Below are positions 32,906 through 43,584 of a DNA stretch of 64,000 bases, in pieces. The stretch lies in assembly GCA_030323885.1 (NCBI GenBank), contig CM059197.1, positions 30,704,709 to 30,768,708 on the forward strand. The letters run 5' to 3'. The notes below the pieces were generated by a model that saw nothing but the letters and a program-made list of their open reading frames with translations, searched no databases and was not told the origin of the DNA. Within the stretch, counting starts at the first letter, position 1. Each line of letters opens with the position of its first letter. A program made the position numbers and the translations under genes. Origin of the DNA: Branchipolynoe longqiensis. Its lineage: Eukaryota > Annelida > Polychaeta > Phyllodocida > Polynoidae.

Positions 32906-33366
32906 TTAATAAGGGCATATTTAAAGAATTATGCAGTCATAGGCCTACCTCTGTTCAAGAGGCAATCATGCACCCAGACCAATGTTGTCCTGACATGGCA
33001 AGTGTCCTGACATTTGAGTAACAATCAAATGAGACAAAACAGTTAGCAAATTAAACAAATCGTCCCTATATGGTAGATGTTTGTTTTGTTTTGGGGGAGT
33101 TTTCACGCTGAAGACTGCAAATCTTCAGCACTCTATGGGCACCACTGAAAGTGGTCCCATATGGCCGGGAGTTGGCTTCCGATGGTTAGTGGTCAGAGAA
33201 ATTGTGTGCGTGTGTGGGGGGGAGGAGGAAGGAAAAAGGCAGCCTTAGAGCCCAACCACAGTCCTCTGAGAGGGCCGGTGGAGGCTGGGTGGTTGGTGTA
33301 GTTTTGCGCCCCAGTAACACCCTAGGTAGAGGCTCACCGGTGGCATGGTGTCGCTCATGAGAGATA
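32906..33366. other. Unassigned DNA
   Basis: A weak tSINE-A tail-like string (GTTGGTGTAGTTTTGCGCCC) at about 33292-33320. Otherwise nothing. Confidence 0.35.
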
Positions 33367-33861
33367 CAGTACAACCCCGTTAAACCAAGATCGGTTAAAC
33401 CAAACGATCGGTTAATCCAAACTTTTTTCGGCGGCTCGGCACAATACTACCATTTATCATATAAAAAAGTTGGTTAAACCAAAGTCGATTAATCCAAAGT
33501 ATCGGTTAGTCCAAACAAAATTGTCGGCCCCAGGCCACTTCCGGTACAGTTAAACCAAACTTTCATGTGGTTTTAAGGTCATCTGAGACTTTTTTATATG
33601 ATAAATGGTAGTATTTTGGCAGGTCGCCGAAAAAAAGTTTGGATTAACCGATTGTTTGATTTAACCGAGGTTGGTTTAATGGGGTTAAACTGTATATACA
33701 TAACAAACAATAATCATAGTGTCCACTTACATTGTACATTCAAAATGCACCACCGTTTTTGCCAAAGCCAAGTCAAAGTCAAAGCTCGGTTAAACCAATG
33801 ATCGGTTAATCCAAACAAATTTCTAGGGTCCCTTCAAGTTTGGTTTAACGGGGTTATACTG
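33367..33861. mobile_element. P2, pogo-like MITE with an extra internal end
   Basis: Starts CAGTACAACCCCGTTAAACC; the right end reverses to CAGTATAACCCCGTTAAACC. An internal end (GGGGTTAAACTG) lies at about 33678-33689. Same orientation as P1. Confidence 0.82.
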
Positions 33862-33933
33862 TACTACTGTAGAACTAAACTAGAGACGCGAACGTGAGGT
33901 ATTGCGGACATATTGGACACCACACTTAGAGTG

Positions 33934-34002
33934 GGATTTGAACCAACTTTGCCATCTCTCCAGTGCGAGGATTCTAACCACTAGGCTACCTAAGCACCTC
34001 GA
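33934..34002 (-). repeat. tRNA-like SINE head
   Basis: Minus strand has TAGCCTAGTGGTTAGAAT (A-box-like) and TTGGTTCAAATCCCAC (B-box-like) ~50 bp apart. The outer stem does not pair convincingly, so I do not call a functional tRNA gene. Confidence 0.4.
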
Positions 34003-34226
34003 TGCAATCATTCTGCCCACACTACTTATGCGTGTGGTTTCTTGCCTAATGAGGTCACCACGGCCGAATCTTTCGGTCAAATTATTGTGGGTGTTTCGGA
34101 AACATGGGATGGGCGTCTGCACCATAAGACCAGCTAAGCTCCCTAGTGCAATCAACTAACCACGCTTGCCGCCGCATGTGGGCCATGGATAGATGTGGCC
34201 ATTGCAAACCAACACAAACACATTAA

Positions 34227-34946
34227 AGGGGCTGTCACACTATGACGTATGGCCTTAGCGTATGCCGATGTGTGCGATTTTCGACCAACACATCGGCATA
34301 CGGCATCATACGTTACATATACATCGGGCATACATCAAGTACGCTCGGGATACGGCATTCTAGGTCATCATAGGTCAGCATAGGTCGAGCCGCTAAAAAA
34401 TTGTTGTGCATGTTCAAAATTGTCAACGTATGTCGCCATCTGGCTCATACGTTTCTCATATGCTTGGCGCACTCTCGGCGTACATCGGCATACATTATGC
34501 ACGTGTTAGGGGTAGGTTGGGATAGGTTGGAACATGTTAGCTGTACGTTCAGCCTGTTGCGAATGTGCAGTCTGCGTACAGCCAATGGATGCATAACATA
34601 CTCCTAACATACTTCGAACGTATGCCTGCCATATCTCCAGCATACTTAATGTATATGCCATACTTCTAGCAATGAAGTAACATATGTAACGTTGGTCAGT
34701 GTACCGTGAGCATATGCAAGTGTTTTGCGAACGTTTTGCGAGGCACATGAACGTTCTCATAGGCTGGCAATAGGTCAGAGATACGTTCTGCATACGCTAT
34801 GTACATTGTGTGTATGTTGTGTGTATGTTGTGAGTATGCCCATTTTTATTCCCCGCCCCTGCAAAGTTCGATGAATGCCAATGTACTGGCAAATTGTCGT
34901 ACGTTGGGCATGCGCTGACGCCGTACATCATAGTGTGACAGGCCCT
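34227..34946. mobile_element. FB5, fold-back MITE with CATACG/GTATG words
   Basis: Left AGGGGCTGTCACACTATGAC; right reverses to AGGGCCTGTCACACTATGAT. Flanks TAA and TTA. The interior is filled with CGGCATACG, CATACTT and GTTGGGATAGG words. The centre ATTGTTGTGCATGTTCAAAA is a decayed version of the shared palindrome. Confidence 0.83.
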
Positions 34947-34987
34947 TTAGACATTGTCACCTACATTGCCATAGTTGCGCTGACTAA

Positions 34988-35431
34988 AGGGGCTGTCACA
35001 TTACGGCGTATGGCGGGAGCGTATTGAAAACCTACGTACGCCATCGGGTGCCACTTTCGGGTGTGTTTGAGCGTATGAGGAGCGTATGAAGAGCGTATGC
35101 GTAGCGTATGCGTAGCGTATGCGTAGCGTATGGGAGCGTATGGAGCGTGCTGTGACATTTTTTGACAGTATGGGCCATACGCCCTCATAGGTCGCGTTTT
35201 TTTGAGCATGCACAAAAAAATTTGGACGGACGGATTTATGAAAGCGTATGGCGGCGTATGCATCATAGGCTTCACATACGCCGGCATGTTGCGGCACTGG
35301 CGGCGTATGCGTAGCGTATGCGTAGCGTATGCGTAGCGTATGCGTAGCGTATGCGGCGTATGGCGACGTATATGACGTAAGCCGCTACGCCGCCATACGC
35401 TCCCGCCATACGCCGTAATGTGAGAGGGCCT
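34988..35431. mobile_element. FB6, fold-back MITE with GCGTATG words
   Basis: Left AGGGGCTGTCACATTACGGC; right reverses to AGGCCCTCTCACATTACGGC. Flanks TAA and TTA. Long stretches of the 11-bp unit GCGTATGCGTA (about 35085-35140 and 35303-35352). Palindrome at 35197-35223 around GAGCATGCAC. Confidence 0.85.
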
Positions 35432-35534
35432 TTAGCGGATCTAACCAACACCAGACATGACTGTGTTGGCCGTTGGTGATGAGGCGCCTCATGCGGACCA
35501 GGATCTCTGTTGTTGTATGGGGCGAGTGTCTTAA

Positions 35535-35736
35535 GCCCGGTTCACACATGGCCCTTAAGTCGCCTCAACTAGTTCCCCTCATCTAATCCACCTCGCAAAG
35601 CAGTCTACATGAGGCGAACTAGTTTGAGTCGAATTAGCCTAATTCGCCTCAGAGGCGCGTTCACACCCGCATTTTGAGTCAACTTAGATGAAGGGAACTA
35701 GTTGAGGCGACATAAGACCGTGTGTGAACGGGGCTA
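35535..35736. mobile_element. FB7, 202-bp fold-back MITE
   Basis: Left GCCCGGTTCACACATGGC; right reverses to TAGCCCCGTTCACACACGG. TAA at 35532-35534 and 35737-35739. The interior has GAGGCGAACTAGTT words facing each other. Confidence 0.8.
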
Positions 35737-35746
35737 TAATCGCTAA

Positions 35747-37458
35747 TGTAGCAGTCACACTACGACGACAAGCAGCGGCGACAGCCCTGCGACAGCGACT
35801 TCCGGTCTGTCGTTGATTGTCGCTGATTGTCGCGCAGGTGTCGCGCTGGTGCCGCCGCGGCACCTCCGCGACAACTCCAGTTTCTCCACTATTTCTCGAC
35901 TGTCGCCGAGTTGTCACGGGGATTTTGGACATGTTGAAAAACTTCGACGACAGCAGACGACAGCAGAGGTTGCGGCACTGTCGCGGCACTGTCGCGGCAC
36001 TGTTGCGGCACTGTCGCGGCACTGTCGCGGCACTGTCGCGGCACTGTCGTCTTGTCGTTAAGCTGTAGTTGCTTCTCTCTCCATGTATGTGTCTCTGTGT
36101 GTCTCTGTGTCTGTGTCTATGTGTGTGTCTGTGTCTATGTGTGTCTATGTGTGTGTCTGTGTGTGTGCCTGTGTGTGTGTCTGTGTGTGTGTCTGTGTGT
36201 GTCTGTGTCTGTGTGTGTCTGTGTGTGTCTGTGTGTGTGTGTCTGTGTCTCTGTGTGTCTGTGTCTATGTGTGTGTCTGTGTCTATGTGTGTCTATGTGT
36301 GTCTATGGGTGTGTCTGTGTGTGTGTGTCTGTGTGTGTGTCTGTGTGTGTCTGTGTGTCTCTGTGTGTGTGTGTCTGTGTGTGTCTGTGTGTGTGTCTGT
36401 GTGTGTGTCTGTGTCTGTGTGTGTGTGTCTGTGTCTCTGTGTGTGCCTCACTCTCAGTCTGACTCTGACTCTCACTCTCACTCTCAGTCTGACTCTCACT
36501 CCCACTCTCAGTCTGACTCTCACTTTCACTCTCAGTCTGACTCTCACTCTGACTCTCAGTCTGACTCTGACTCTGACTCTCAGTCTGACTCTGACTCTCA
36601 GTCTCAGTCTGACTCTCACTCTCAGTCTGACTCTCACTCTCAGTCTCACTCTCACTCTCAGTCTGACTCTCACTCTCACTCTCAGTCTGACTCTCACTCT
36701 CACTCTCACTCTCAGTCTGACTCTCACTCTCACTCTGACTCTCACTCTCAGAGACACAGAGACACACAGAAACACAGAGACACACACAGAGACACACACA
36801 GAGACACACACAGACACACAGAAACAGAGTGAGAGTCAGACTGATAGTGAGAGTGAGAGTCAGACTGAGAGTGAGAGTGAGAGTCAGACTGAGAGTGAGA
36901 GTGAGGCACACATTGAGACACAGACACACACACACAGACACAGACACATACACACACACAGACACAGACACACACACATACACAGACAGAGACACAGACA
37001 CAGAGACACAGACACACACATAGACACACATAGACACACATAGACACAGACACACACATAGAGACACACAGAGACACAGAGTCACACACACACAGACACA
37101 GACACAGACACACACACACAGACACACACACACACACAGACACACACACAGACACACACAGACATAGACACACAGACACACACATAGACACACATAGACA
37201 CAGACACACACATAGACACAGACACACAGAGACACAGACACACACATAGAGACACACACAGAGACACAGAATCACACACAGACACAAACACACAGACACT
37301 GTCGTCCCGCTGTCGTCCCGTCTGTTGTCCCGATGTCGTCCGGATGTCGTCCGATTGTCGTCCAACTTAGCCCGAATTTGCATAGGTCGTCGGGATTTCA
37401 CAAAATCCCAGCCGCCGGGCTGTCGTCCTTCCCTTGTCGTCGTAGTGTGACTGCTACA
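35747..37458. mobile_element. FB8, 1.7-kb fold-back element filled with microsatellite
   Basis: Ends TGTAGCAGTCACACTACGAC on both sides with TAA at 35744-35746 and 37459-37461. The outer ~300 bp (left) and ~160 bp (right) hold CGACA/TGTCG words, including seven copies of the 11-bp GCGGCACTGTC at 35972-36048. Between them lie ~1.2 kb of (TGTGTC)n-(CTCTCAGTCTGA)n on the left arm and the complementary words on the right arm. Confidence 0.87.
36085..37300. repeat. Mirror-image TGTGTC / CTCAGTCTGA microsatellite
   Basis: 36085-36447 is TGTGTC/TGTG-rich, 36450-36750 is CTCTCAGTCTGA-rich, 36830-36905 is GAGAGTCAGACT-rich and 36906-37300 is GACACA-rich. The order is therefore symmetrical about ~36790, and the transcript or single strand would fold on itself. 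The very long Cys/Val-, Ser/Asp-, Arg/Val- and His/Thr-rich frames here are artefacts. Confidence 0.95.
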
Positions 37459-37547
37459 TAAGCTGCATGCGCTGTTCACTTCTACCACGTGATGTGGTGC
37501 ATCATACAGTCAGCATCCCCCCCTGTTTACACATGGCGGGTAACGCA

Positions 37548-37882
37548 GTTTGTTTGTTTGTTTGTTGTTGTTTTACGTCCTTGCAACATCTAAGGTCATA
37601 TTAGGATGTGTACCGATTCATGACAGTGCACACTTATGGTGACTTTATAGTGCTGCCCAACTGTGAAATCAGGATACCATGACCCAATATCCCACTCCGT
37701 CACATTATCCGGACACTGTGCTAACCAGTCCTTGCCCTATCCTATTAATTTCTAGGGCCTATCTAGGAAGCGACAAGTATCAATTTGATAAGTCATTGAT
37801 TTGACTCGACCGGGAACCAAACTCCCGGATTTCCCGCACTTGAGGCCGGCGCTCTACCGATTCGGCCACCGCGCCCGGTCTA
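37548..37882 (-). mobile_element. tSINE-A, full length, head type 2
   Basis: Reverse copy from tail (TTGTTGTTTTACGTCCTTGC) to head (CTCTACCGATTCGGCCACCG). ~90 bp to the right of FB8. Confidence 0.88.
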
Positions 37883-38107
37883 TGACTAGGAAAGGCCCTG
37901 GAGGCCTGTGGGCATTGCGGTAGGCTGTGACGTCACGATTGGAAGTGACAAGTTGACACGGACGGAGAGCCGGAAGGACATTCCATTAGAGAGTCTAATC
38001 AAAGATTCTGCCATAGAAGAATCTTTGATCTATTGCCTTAGCAACGCGACGTTGATCTTGGTGCATGAAACACAGCTCATAGCAACGCCTATATGTGTTA
38101 GTTACCA

Positions 38108-38255
38108 TTAAAGCTGCACAATCCGATGGTTTCGAGTTTCTACTCTATTTTTCTAAATGAATACATTAGGTTGAGCGTTATTATCTACTGTACTATAATT
38201 TTGAAGTAGCTTTTATTTTAGAGGGTTAATTCTGTTATATTTGAAGTGAAAAATA
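38108..38255 (+). mobile_element. K10, one end of a K MITE
   Basis: TTAAAGCTGCACAATCCGATG plus TTTCGAGTTTCTACT: the right-hand K end in reverse. The copy breaks off after GAAGTAGCTTTTATTTTAGA. Confidence 0.6.
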
Positions 38256-38302
38256 ACTAGGTTAATTTTGTTGCATGGAACTAGAAGGAATTCAAAGCCA
38301 AT

Positions 38303-38654
38303 TTAAAGCTGCATAGTCTGATGAAATCATCAAATTTTCAAAACCAAAACAATGATCTAAATTTGATTCTACATATCTAGCTTAGATACTGATGCACTTA
38401 TTAAGCATGTGTAGCCACACAGAAGGGAATAGTGAGGCAATTGAATAGATCATGTTACTGCAGAAGGTTATGGTGTCAGAGTTTTGGCATGCTTGCCAAA
38501 ATTAATTTTGCAATGTTGCACTTCAAATATCTCAAAAGTTAGCCACTTAAAATGAAAGTTACTTCAACTTCAAAGGTACATTATAACGATCAACCTAATG
38601 TATTTATCTCAGACAATTTCTGAAACTCAAAACCATCGGACTATGCAACTTTAA
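38303..38654. mobile_element. K5 MITE, best-preserved copy
   Basis: TTAA at both edges. TIRs AGCTGCATAGTCTGATG and, reversed, AGTTGCATAGTCCGATGG. TTAA-flanked ends are compatible with piggyBac- or Kolobok-type insertion; no transposase is present. Confidence 0.85.
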
Positions 38655-38734
38655 TGTGACTTATAACTGGGGAAGGTTAGGACAATTTTCAGCATTTCGA
38701 TGTGCACACCAAAATTAATTTGACATGTTCACAC

Positions 38735-38793
<59 letters not shown>

Positions 38794-38892
38794 AAAGTTA
38801 AAATATAAAGTTACTTAAAACTAAAGTAATGTAGATTATGCCGACTAATCTGGCGGGAACTCGAACGTATCGGATTATGCAACTGCAATGAT
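38655..38892. mobile_element. K12, partial K MITE with (AT)n
   Basis: Contains CCAAAATTAATTTGACATGT, an (AT)n tract at 38745-38791 where K elements have CTTCAAATATC, and the right end GGATTATGCAACTGCAATG. Confidence 0.6.
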
Positions 38893-39505
38893 ATATAAGA
38901 ACTGTAGTGATCTGAACTATATTGAGCTTAGATTTAAATTAGAACTGCTATGAGTGTTCATGGGTTACTCGTTTTAATGTCTACTGCTGCATCAAACCAA
39001 AGACCCTATAATACTAAGTCGGCTCACTTAGCCTGTACTGTGTAATCAAAATGATCAAACCCACCACTTGGTGCGCTGGCTGTTCTCTTGGTTAAACAGA
39101 TGCTATATTATATGTATAGATGTATATATGAATGTGAAAGATGTGTGATGATGGTGATGCTGATGATGATGCTGATGATGATGGGTATTTGGTCATAGCA
39201 ATTTCATATTGATGTGTATTCATACTTACCTATCTCATGTATAATATAGTTGTATGTGTTTACATGTGAAACACCAACCAGCAGCTGGGTTGATCAAACC
39301 CACCACAAGGTGGCACTGCAAAATTTACATTACCATGGGAGAGATAGGGAGTGAGCCGTCTTAGTATTATAGGGTCTTTGATCAAACCACGCTGATTGAG
39401 TTGGGGTTCAAATATCCATATTCTGTTATTTCGAAGGGATAGTGGGCGATAGTGAGGGTTACATGTCATGTAAGTGTTCTATATATAGAACCTGTTTTCG
39501 ATACA
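38893..39505. other. Unassigned DNA
   Basis: A GATGATGCTGATGATGATG tract at 39144-39183. A CAAACCCACCACTTGGTG motif at 39057 recurs at 39296 (CAAACCCACCACAAGGTG), as does GACCCTATAATACTAAG in inverse at 39359-39375, so an inverted or duplicated unit of ~300 bp may span this stretch. Confidence 0.4.
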
Positions 39506-39562
39506 CATATCCCCGTCCTGATGTGACCTTAGATGTTGCTAGTAGGTAAAACAACAACAAAA
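39506..39562 (+). mobile_element. tSINE-A tail-only fragment
   Basis: CCTGATGTGACCTTAGATGT to AAACAACAACAAAAC. Confidence 0.7.
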
Positions 39563-39798
39563 CAAAACAACAAAATACACATTATACTGTGGAATCTACG
39601 TAACTTGGTTTTCCCTAACCATTGAGCAATAAAACATAATTCAAATTAAAAATTGCGACAACAAAAATCCCTTAAATAATTATTCAATTGGAATTCACTT
39701 ATCAATGGAAGCCGTGGATAGGTTTGTTGGCAACCAAATGGTGTATCCAGGGTGATATATATGCCTGCCAGATATACATGCATGTGTGCAAACCGTTC

Positions 39799-40125
39799 CC
39801 CGGTTGGTCGTTGGAGTTTTACGCCCTGGCAACATCTAAGGTCATATCAGGACGGGCACCGAGTTGTGACGGTGCACACTCATGGTAATTGCATAGTGCT
39901 GCCCTACTGAGAAATCAGGTCGCTGGCACCATGATCCGATTTCCCATTCAGTCACATTATCCTGATACTGAGCTAGCCAGTCCTTGCCCTATCCTAGTCA
40001 TGCCGAGCTCCAGGCTAGGTAGCAACAAGTCCCAATTTTGTAAGTCATTGGTTTGACTCGACCAGGAATCGAACTCCCGACCTTCGGCATGGAAAGCCTG
40101 AGCTCTACCGATTCGTGAATACGTC
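39799..40125 (-). mobile_element. tSINE-A, full length, head type 2
   Basis: Tail GGTTGGTCGTTGGAGTTTTA at left. The head at right has GAGCTCTACCGATTCG. Confidence 0.87.
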
Positions 40126-40454
40126 TACTTTTCAGAGTGCCGCCATCGGTGGGTGTTTACTTTTGTGTTCGCCCGCTAGATGTCGACAGTTATCACCCCG
40201 GGAAAACCGCGATTGTTCTGGAACAGTAAATTCCATTTGACTGGGGAGGATGGGTGGTGAGTGTGTGTGTGTGTGTGGGGGGTGGGGGGGGGGGGGTGTA
40301 ACTGCGAAGCCCGGGCTGTGCAGTAAAAGGTCACACTGCCGACTCCCTAAGGCCTCCCCCTGGCGGCGTGCTCTCACAACTCGTCGGCACCTCGCCCCTT
40401 TCACCATGACAGGGCCATCCATATATCAAGGTGCGTACACATGTGAAGATATGG
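40126..40454. other. Unassigned GC-rich DNA with CTCF-like site and G-run
   Basis: GCCTCCCCCTGGCGGC at 40352-40367 is a minus-strand CTCF-like core. A GT/G tract lies at 40260-40297. Confidence 0.4.
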
Positions 40455-40690
40455 AATTCAAGGCTTGTAAAGGCTGTTTTTGAATAGGAATTCAAGATTA
40501 TTTTCATTTGGATTTCAGGAAAAATGCAATGATGGCGAATGGCGATTTCAGACTAATTTAGATCAGTGGGGAGAGTTTAATGGAATTCAAGGCTTTTCAA
40601 GACTAATTATTCAAAATTGGTTTAAATTCAAGGCTTTTCAAGGCCTTGAAATGGCAGGAAATGAAGTTAAAAGACATTTCAAGAGTTCCA
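40455..40690. repeat. TTCAAGGCTTTTCAAGGCC repeat
   Basis: Two or three diverged repeats of AATTCAAGGCTTTTCAAG with GCCTTGAAATGG, related to 1743-1830 and 61085-61125. Confidence 0.55.
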
Positions 40691-40719
40691 AGCCCGATAC
40701 AGACTCTGCTATATGGACA

Positions 40720-43540
40720 ATTTTTTTTTTTTTTTTTTGGTAAATATGTTTATTCTGCTGAATAAATCTTTTGTCAGTGCCGAAGCACTGGTCTTCCAGC
40801 CATTTTTCAATTCAGGGTTATTTACACAAAAGGTATATAGAATAAGGTGTACAATACCTGTTGAATAGACAATTTGCACCATGTAACACAATGAAATTCT
40901 AAAACCCAAAAGTTCCCTAACAATATGGTACAGTAGTGTCATATAACCAGATCAGTATTAGTCAGATCAATGCAAGTATTTACATAGTATTTAAAATGTA
41001 AGCAGAAGTTATCTTCTGTATTCAGTTGGTAAATATGTACTAAGTTTGAATGTTCAGCTGGAGTTAGGAAAGCGGTATATAAATGTTGGTTTGTTAGGAA
41101 GACTCTAGTGTAACTCTAATGTAGCTAGTTATGTGAGTTTATGAATTATGTTGTTGGGGTAGGGTTGTTAATAATACACTGGACCATCTGTGACCAGCGA
41201 AGCAGTGGGACCAATCCCAGTGCATTTAGGTCTTAAATTTTACATTTTTACCTAGGCTGTCTCTGTCATCGTATATGGTTGACTGGAGATAACAGAGGAA
41301 CAGCAACAAGTGGGGGCTGGGGGGGGGGGGGAGAGAAACCGAGGCTGAGGGTTTGGTGGTCTGCCACTTACGGTATGGTGACGCCATGGAACATACTTTA
41401 CTGCAACTGCATAAGGGCCTGCCCAATCCGATGTACTCTTAGTGAGTTTTTAAATTCTAGGTAAGAGGACGCTGCCCTGGTTCTGGTTGGTAGGTTGTTC
41501 CACATCATGCTACCTTTGTAAATTGGTGCTTTAATTAGTTTGTTTGTGGAAGGCTTGGGGACTTTGAGTAGAGTGGAATCAGCCCGTCTAGTATTCCTTT
41601 TTGTGTTTTCTATATATTGGGTATCTCTGGCTCTTCTGTACATAAGTGATAGGAGATGTGAATCTCTTCTAACCATTAGGTAATCTAGGTTTGCTTTGTC
41701 ATGCATTTCCTGTACACTTAGTGTTTTGCCCCAATAAATTGTTCTTAACGCCCGGTTTTGGATCCTTTGTAGCTTAGTCAGTTGCTGCTTTGTGAGCAAT
41801 CCATAAATTATATCATTATAGTCTATTATTGGTAGAACTGTTGATTTATACAGCAGTAGGGCAGTGTTTTCGCTTATGAAGCTCCGCATCTTCCTGATTG
41901 TAGTCATTTTTAGTGCCAATGATTGAGTTAGTCTAGCCAGCTGTTGATTCCCATTTAAGGTAGAATCAATCACTGTTCCTAAGTACCTGTATGTACTTGC
42001 CTCCTTAATTTGATTTCCGCCAATTTGCAGTGTTATAGGTTGTGTCCTTGCCTTCCTTGCTTTGGTGCCATAAATGACAAACTCGGTTTTATTAGTGTTA
42101 AGGGATAGTTTGTTTTCCCTACACCACAGGTTAACCCTGGTCAGTATTGTCCGAACCTGATCAGTTGCTATTTGGAAATCTTTATTGTGTACTGTGAGTG
42201 CTGCATCGTCTGCAAATAATGTGAATGTTGCATCCTCTGATATTTGGGGTAAATCATTTATAAATATTAAAAACAGAAGGGGGCCCAGGGTTGAACCCTG
42301 CGGAACTCCAGTTTTTATAGTCCTGATGGTTGACTCAGTGTCATTAAGTTTTGTGTATTGTTTCCTATTAGTTAAGTAGTTGGCCATCAATGTACAGGTT
42401 TTCTTCCCCAATCCTGCTTTCTGGATTTTCTGCAATAGTATTCTATGGTCAATTGTATCGAAAGCTTTTTTGAAGTCGAGGTATACTGCAATTGTAAGTT
42501 CACCTTTGTCCATGTTGGTCAATAACTCATCCATAAGAGAGGCCAATGCCCTAGTTGTTGATCTGTCTTTTCTAAATCCATTTTGTTGGGTGGTTAGGTA
42601 TTTTGAAGATTCTAAAAATGTTTTTATCTCATCATGTATTATTTGTTCTATGATTTTGCCAGGAAGAGGGAGAATAGATATTGGGCGCAGCTCACTACAG
42701 TATCTTGGGTTAGTGGTCTTTGGGATGGGTGAAACTGTAGCTAGTTTCCAGCTTTCCGGAAAAATACCAGTGTTGACCACTAGGTTATACAGGTGAGTAA
42801 ATTCATTTATAAGTGCAGTAATTGAAACCTTCATTAGGGCTGAGCTGATGTCTTTAATGCCAGATGACTTATATGCTGATGCGGCATTGACCTTTCTGAG
42901 GATTTGCTCCTGTGTTATCTCAGTCAAATCATACGTCTGATCATTGGTGGTGACCGTGTAGGTGTCCTGACTATCTACAGCCTGGTCAAACTTTCTGGCA
43001 AGATTCTCACCTACATCAATAAAGTAGTTGTTAATCTCTTCTGCCAGGAGGCTATCTAGTATTCTCTCCCCATTGTCCTCATTACTAAGGTTGCTGATAA
43101 TGGATTTTGCTTCCGGGTTAATTTGTTGCAGTTCATGCCAGAGTCTCTTAGGATTTTGCTTATACTTATTTATCTGGTCTAAACAGTGCCTAGACTTGGC
43201 TTTTCGCACTTCGTTTCTGGCCTTCCTGACCATACATTCAGCTAAAAATTGATCCCCAGGGTCTCTTGTTATTTCTGATTTCCGAATGAAATAATCTCTG
43301 TCCTGTTGTAATTCTAGGAGTTCATTGCTCAAATAACCAGCTGTTTTGTTTCTTATGTCAAGTCTAACCAGGGGACAGTGTTTGTTTGCAGCATTGACAA
43401 TCATTTCTTGTATCATGTCCCAGCATTTGTTTGGATCTTCCTCTGATAGTACTTCTGCTGTATTGTTTTCCCTCAAAGTGGCTGTTAGATCATTGAAGTT
43501 ACAATTCCTGTAGGTGCGGCCCCAGCACCTACAGGAATTT
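40720..43540 (-). mobile_element. Jockey/CR1-type LINE, 5'-truncated
   Basis: The T-run at about 40720-40738 is the poly(A) end on the minus strand. A ~660-bp 3' UTR leads to the ORF stop at 41398. The endonuclease domain is missing. The 5' boundary is marked by a 15-bp inverted duplication at 43504-43540. I could not identify a target duplication. Confidence 0.85.
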
Positions 43541-43584
43541 TTCTTCCATTTTCTTATGCTTGATTTTGTACAATGTATGGCCAT
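41398..43584 (-). CDS. LINE reverse transcriptase (Jockey/CR1 clade), N-terminally truncated
   Basis: An uninterrupted 728-codon frame. The real homology starts at about residue 22 (GRTYRNCNFND), which corresponds to the linker after the endonuclease. RT blocks follow in order: SPIPK (about 285-289), NGFRKDRST (335-343), YLDFKKAFD (368-376), GVPQGSTLGP (426-435) and the catalytic FADDAAL (457-463), then NKTEF and YRYLG of the thumb. Full Jockey/CR1 ORF2 proteins are usually ~900-1000 residues with an N-terminal endonuclease, so ~200-250 residues are gone. No stop or frameshift in 2.1 kb suggests a fairly recent insertion, unlike the DIRS element. The first 21 residues belong to flanking or inverted sequence. 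Confidence 0.92.
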   Translation of the reverse strand: MAIHCTKSSIRKWKKNSCRCWGRTYRNCNFNDLTATLRENNTAEVLSEEDPNKCWDMIQEMIVNAANKHCPLVRLDIRNKTAGYLSNELLELQQDRDYFIRKSEITRDPGDQFLAECMVRKARNEVRKAKSRHCLDQINKYKQNPKRLWHELQQINPEAKSIISNLSNEDNGERILDSLLAEEINNYFIDVGENLARKFDQAVDSQDTYTVTTNDQTYDLTEITQEQILRKVNAASAYKSSGIKDISSALMKVSITALINEFTHLYNLVVNTGIFPESWKLATVSPIPKTTNPRYCSELRPISILPLPGKIIEQIIHDEIKTFLESSKYLTTQQNGFRKDRSTTRALASLMDELLTNMDKGELTIAVYLDFKKAFDTIDHRILLQKIQKAGLGKKTCTLMANYLTNRKQYTKLNDTESTIRTIKTGVPQGSTLGPLLFLIFINDLPQISEDATFTLFADDAALTVHNKDFQIATDQVRTILTRVNLWCRENKLSLNTNKTEFVIYGTKARKARTQPITLQIGGNQIKEASTYRYLGTVIDSTLNGNQQLARLTQSLALKMTTIRKMRSFISENTALLLYKSTVLPIIDYNDIIYGLLTKQQLTKLQRIQNRALRTIYWGKTLSVQEMHDKANLDYLMVRRDSHLLSLMYRRARDTQYIENTKRNTRRADSTLLKVPKPSTNKLIKAPIYKGSMMWNNLPTRTRAASSYLEFKNSLRVHRIGQALMQLQ
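43504..43540. repeat. Perfect inverted repeat at the LINE 5' junction
   Basis: AATTCCTGTAGGTGC and GCACCTACAGGAATT separated by 7 bases (GGCCCCA). Confidence 0.88.

Noticed and set aside
36052..37488. Frames of up to 324 codons on both strands
   Set aside because: Pure translation of TGTGTC, CTCAGTCTGA and complementary microsatellite; low-complexity Cys/Val, Ser/Asp, Arg/Val and His/Thr peptides.
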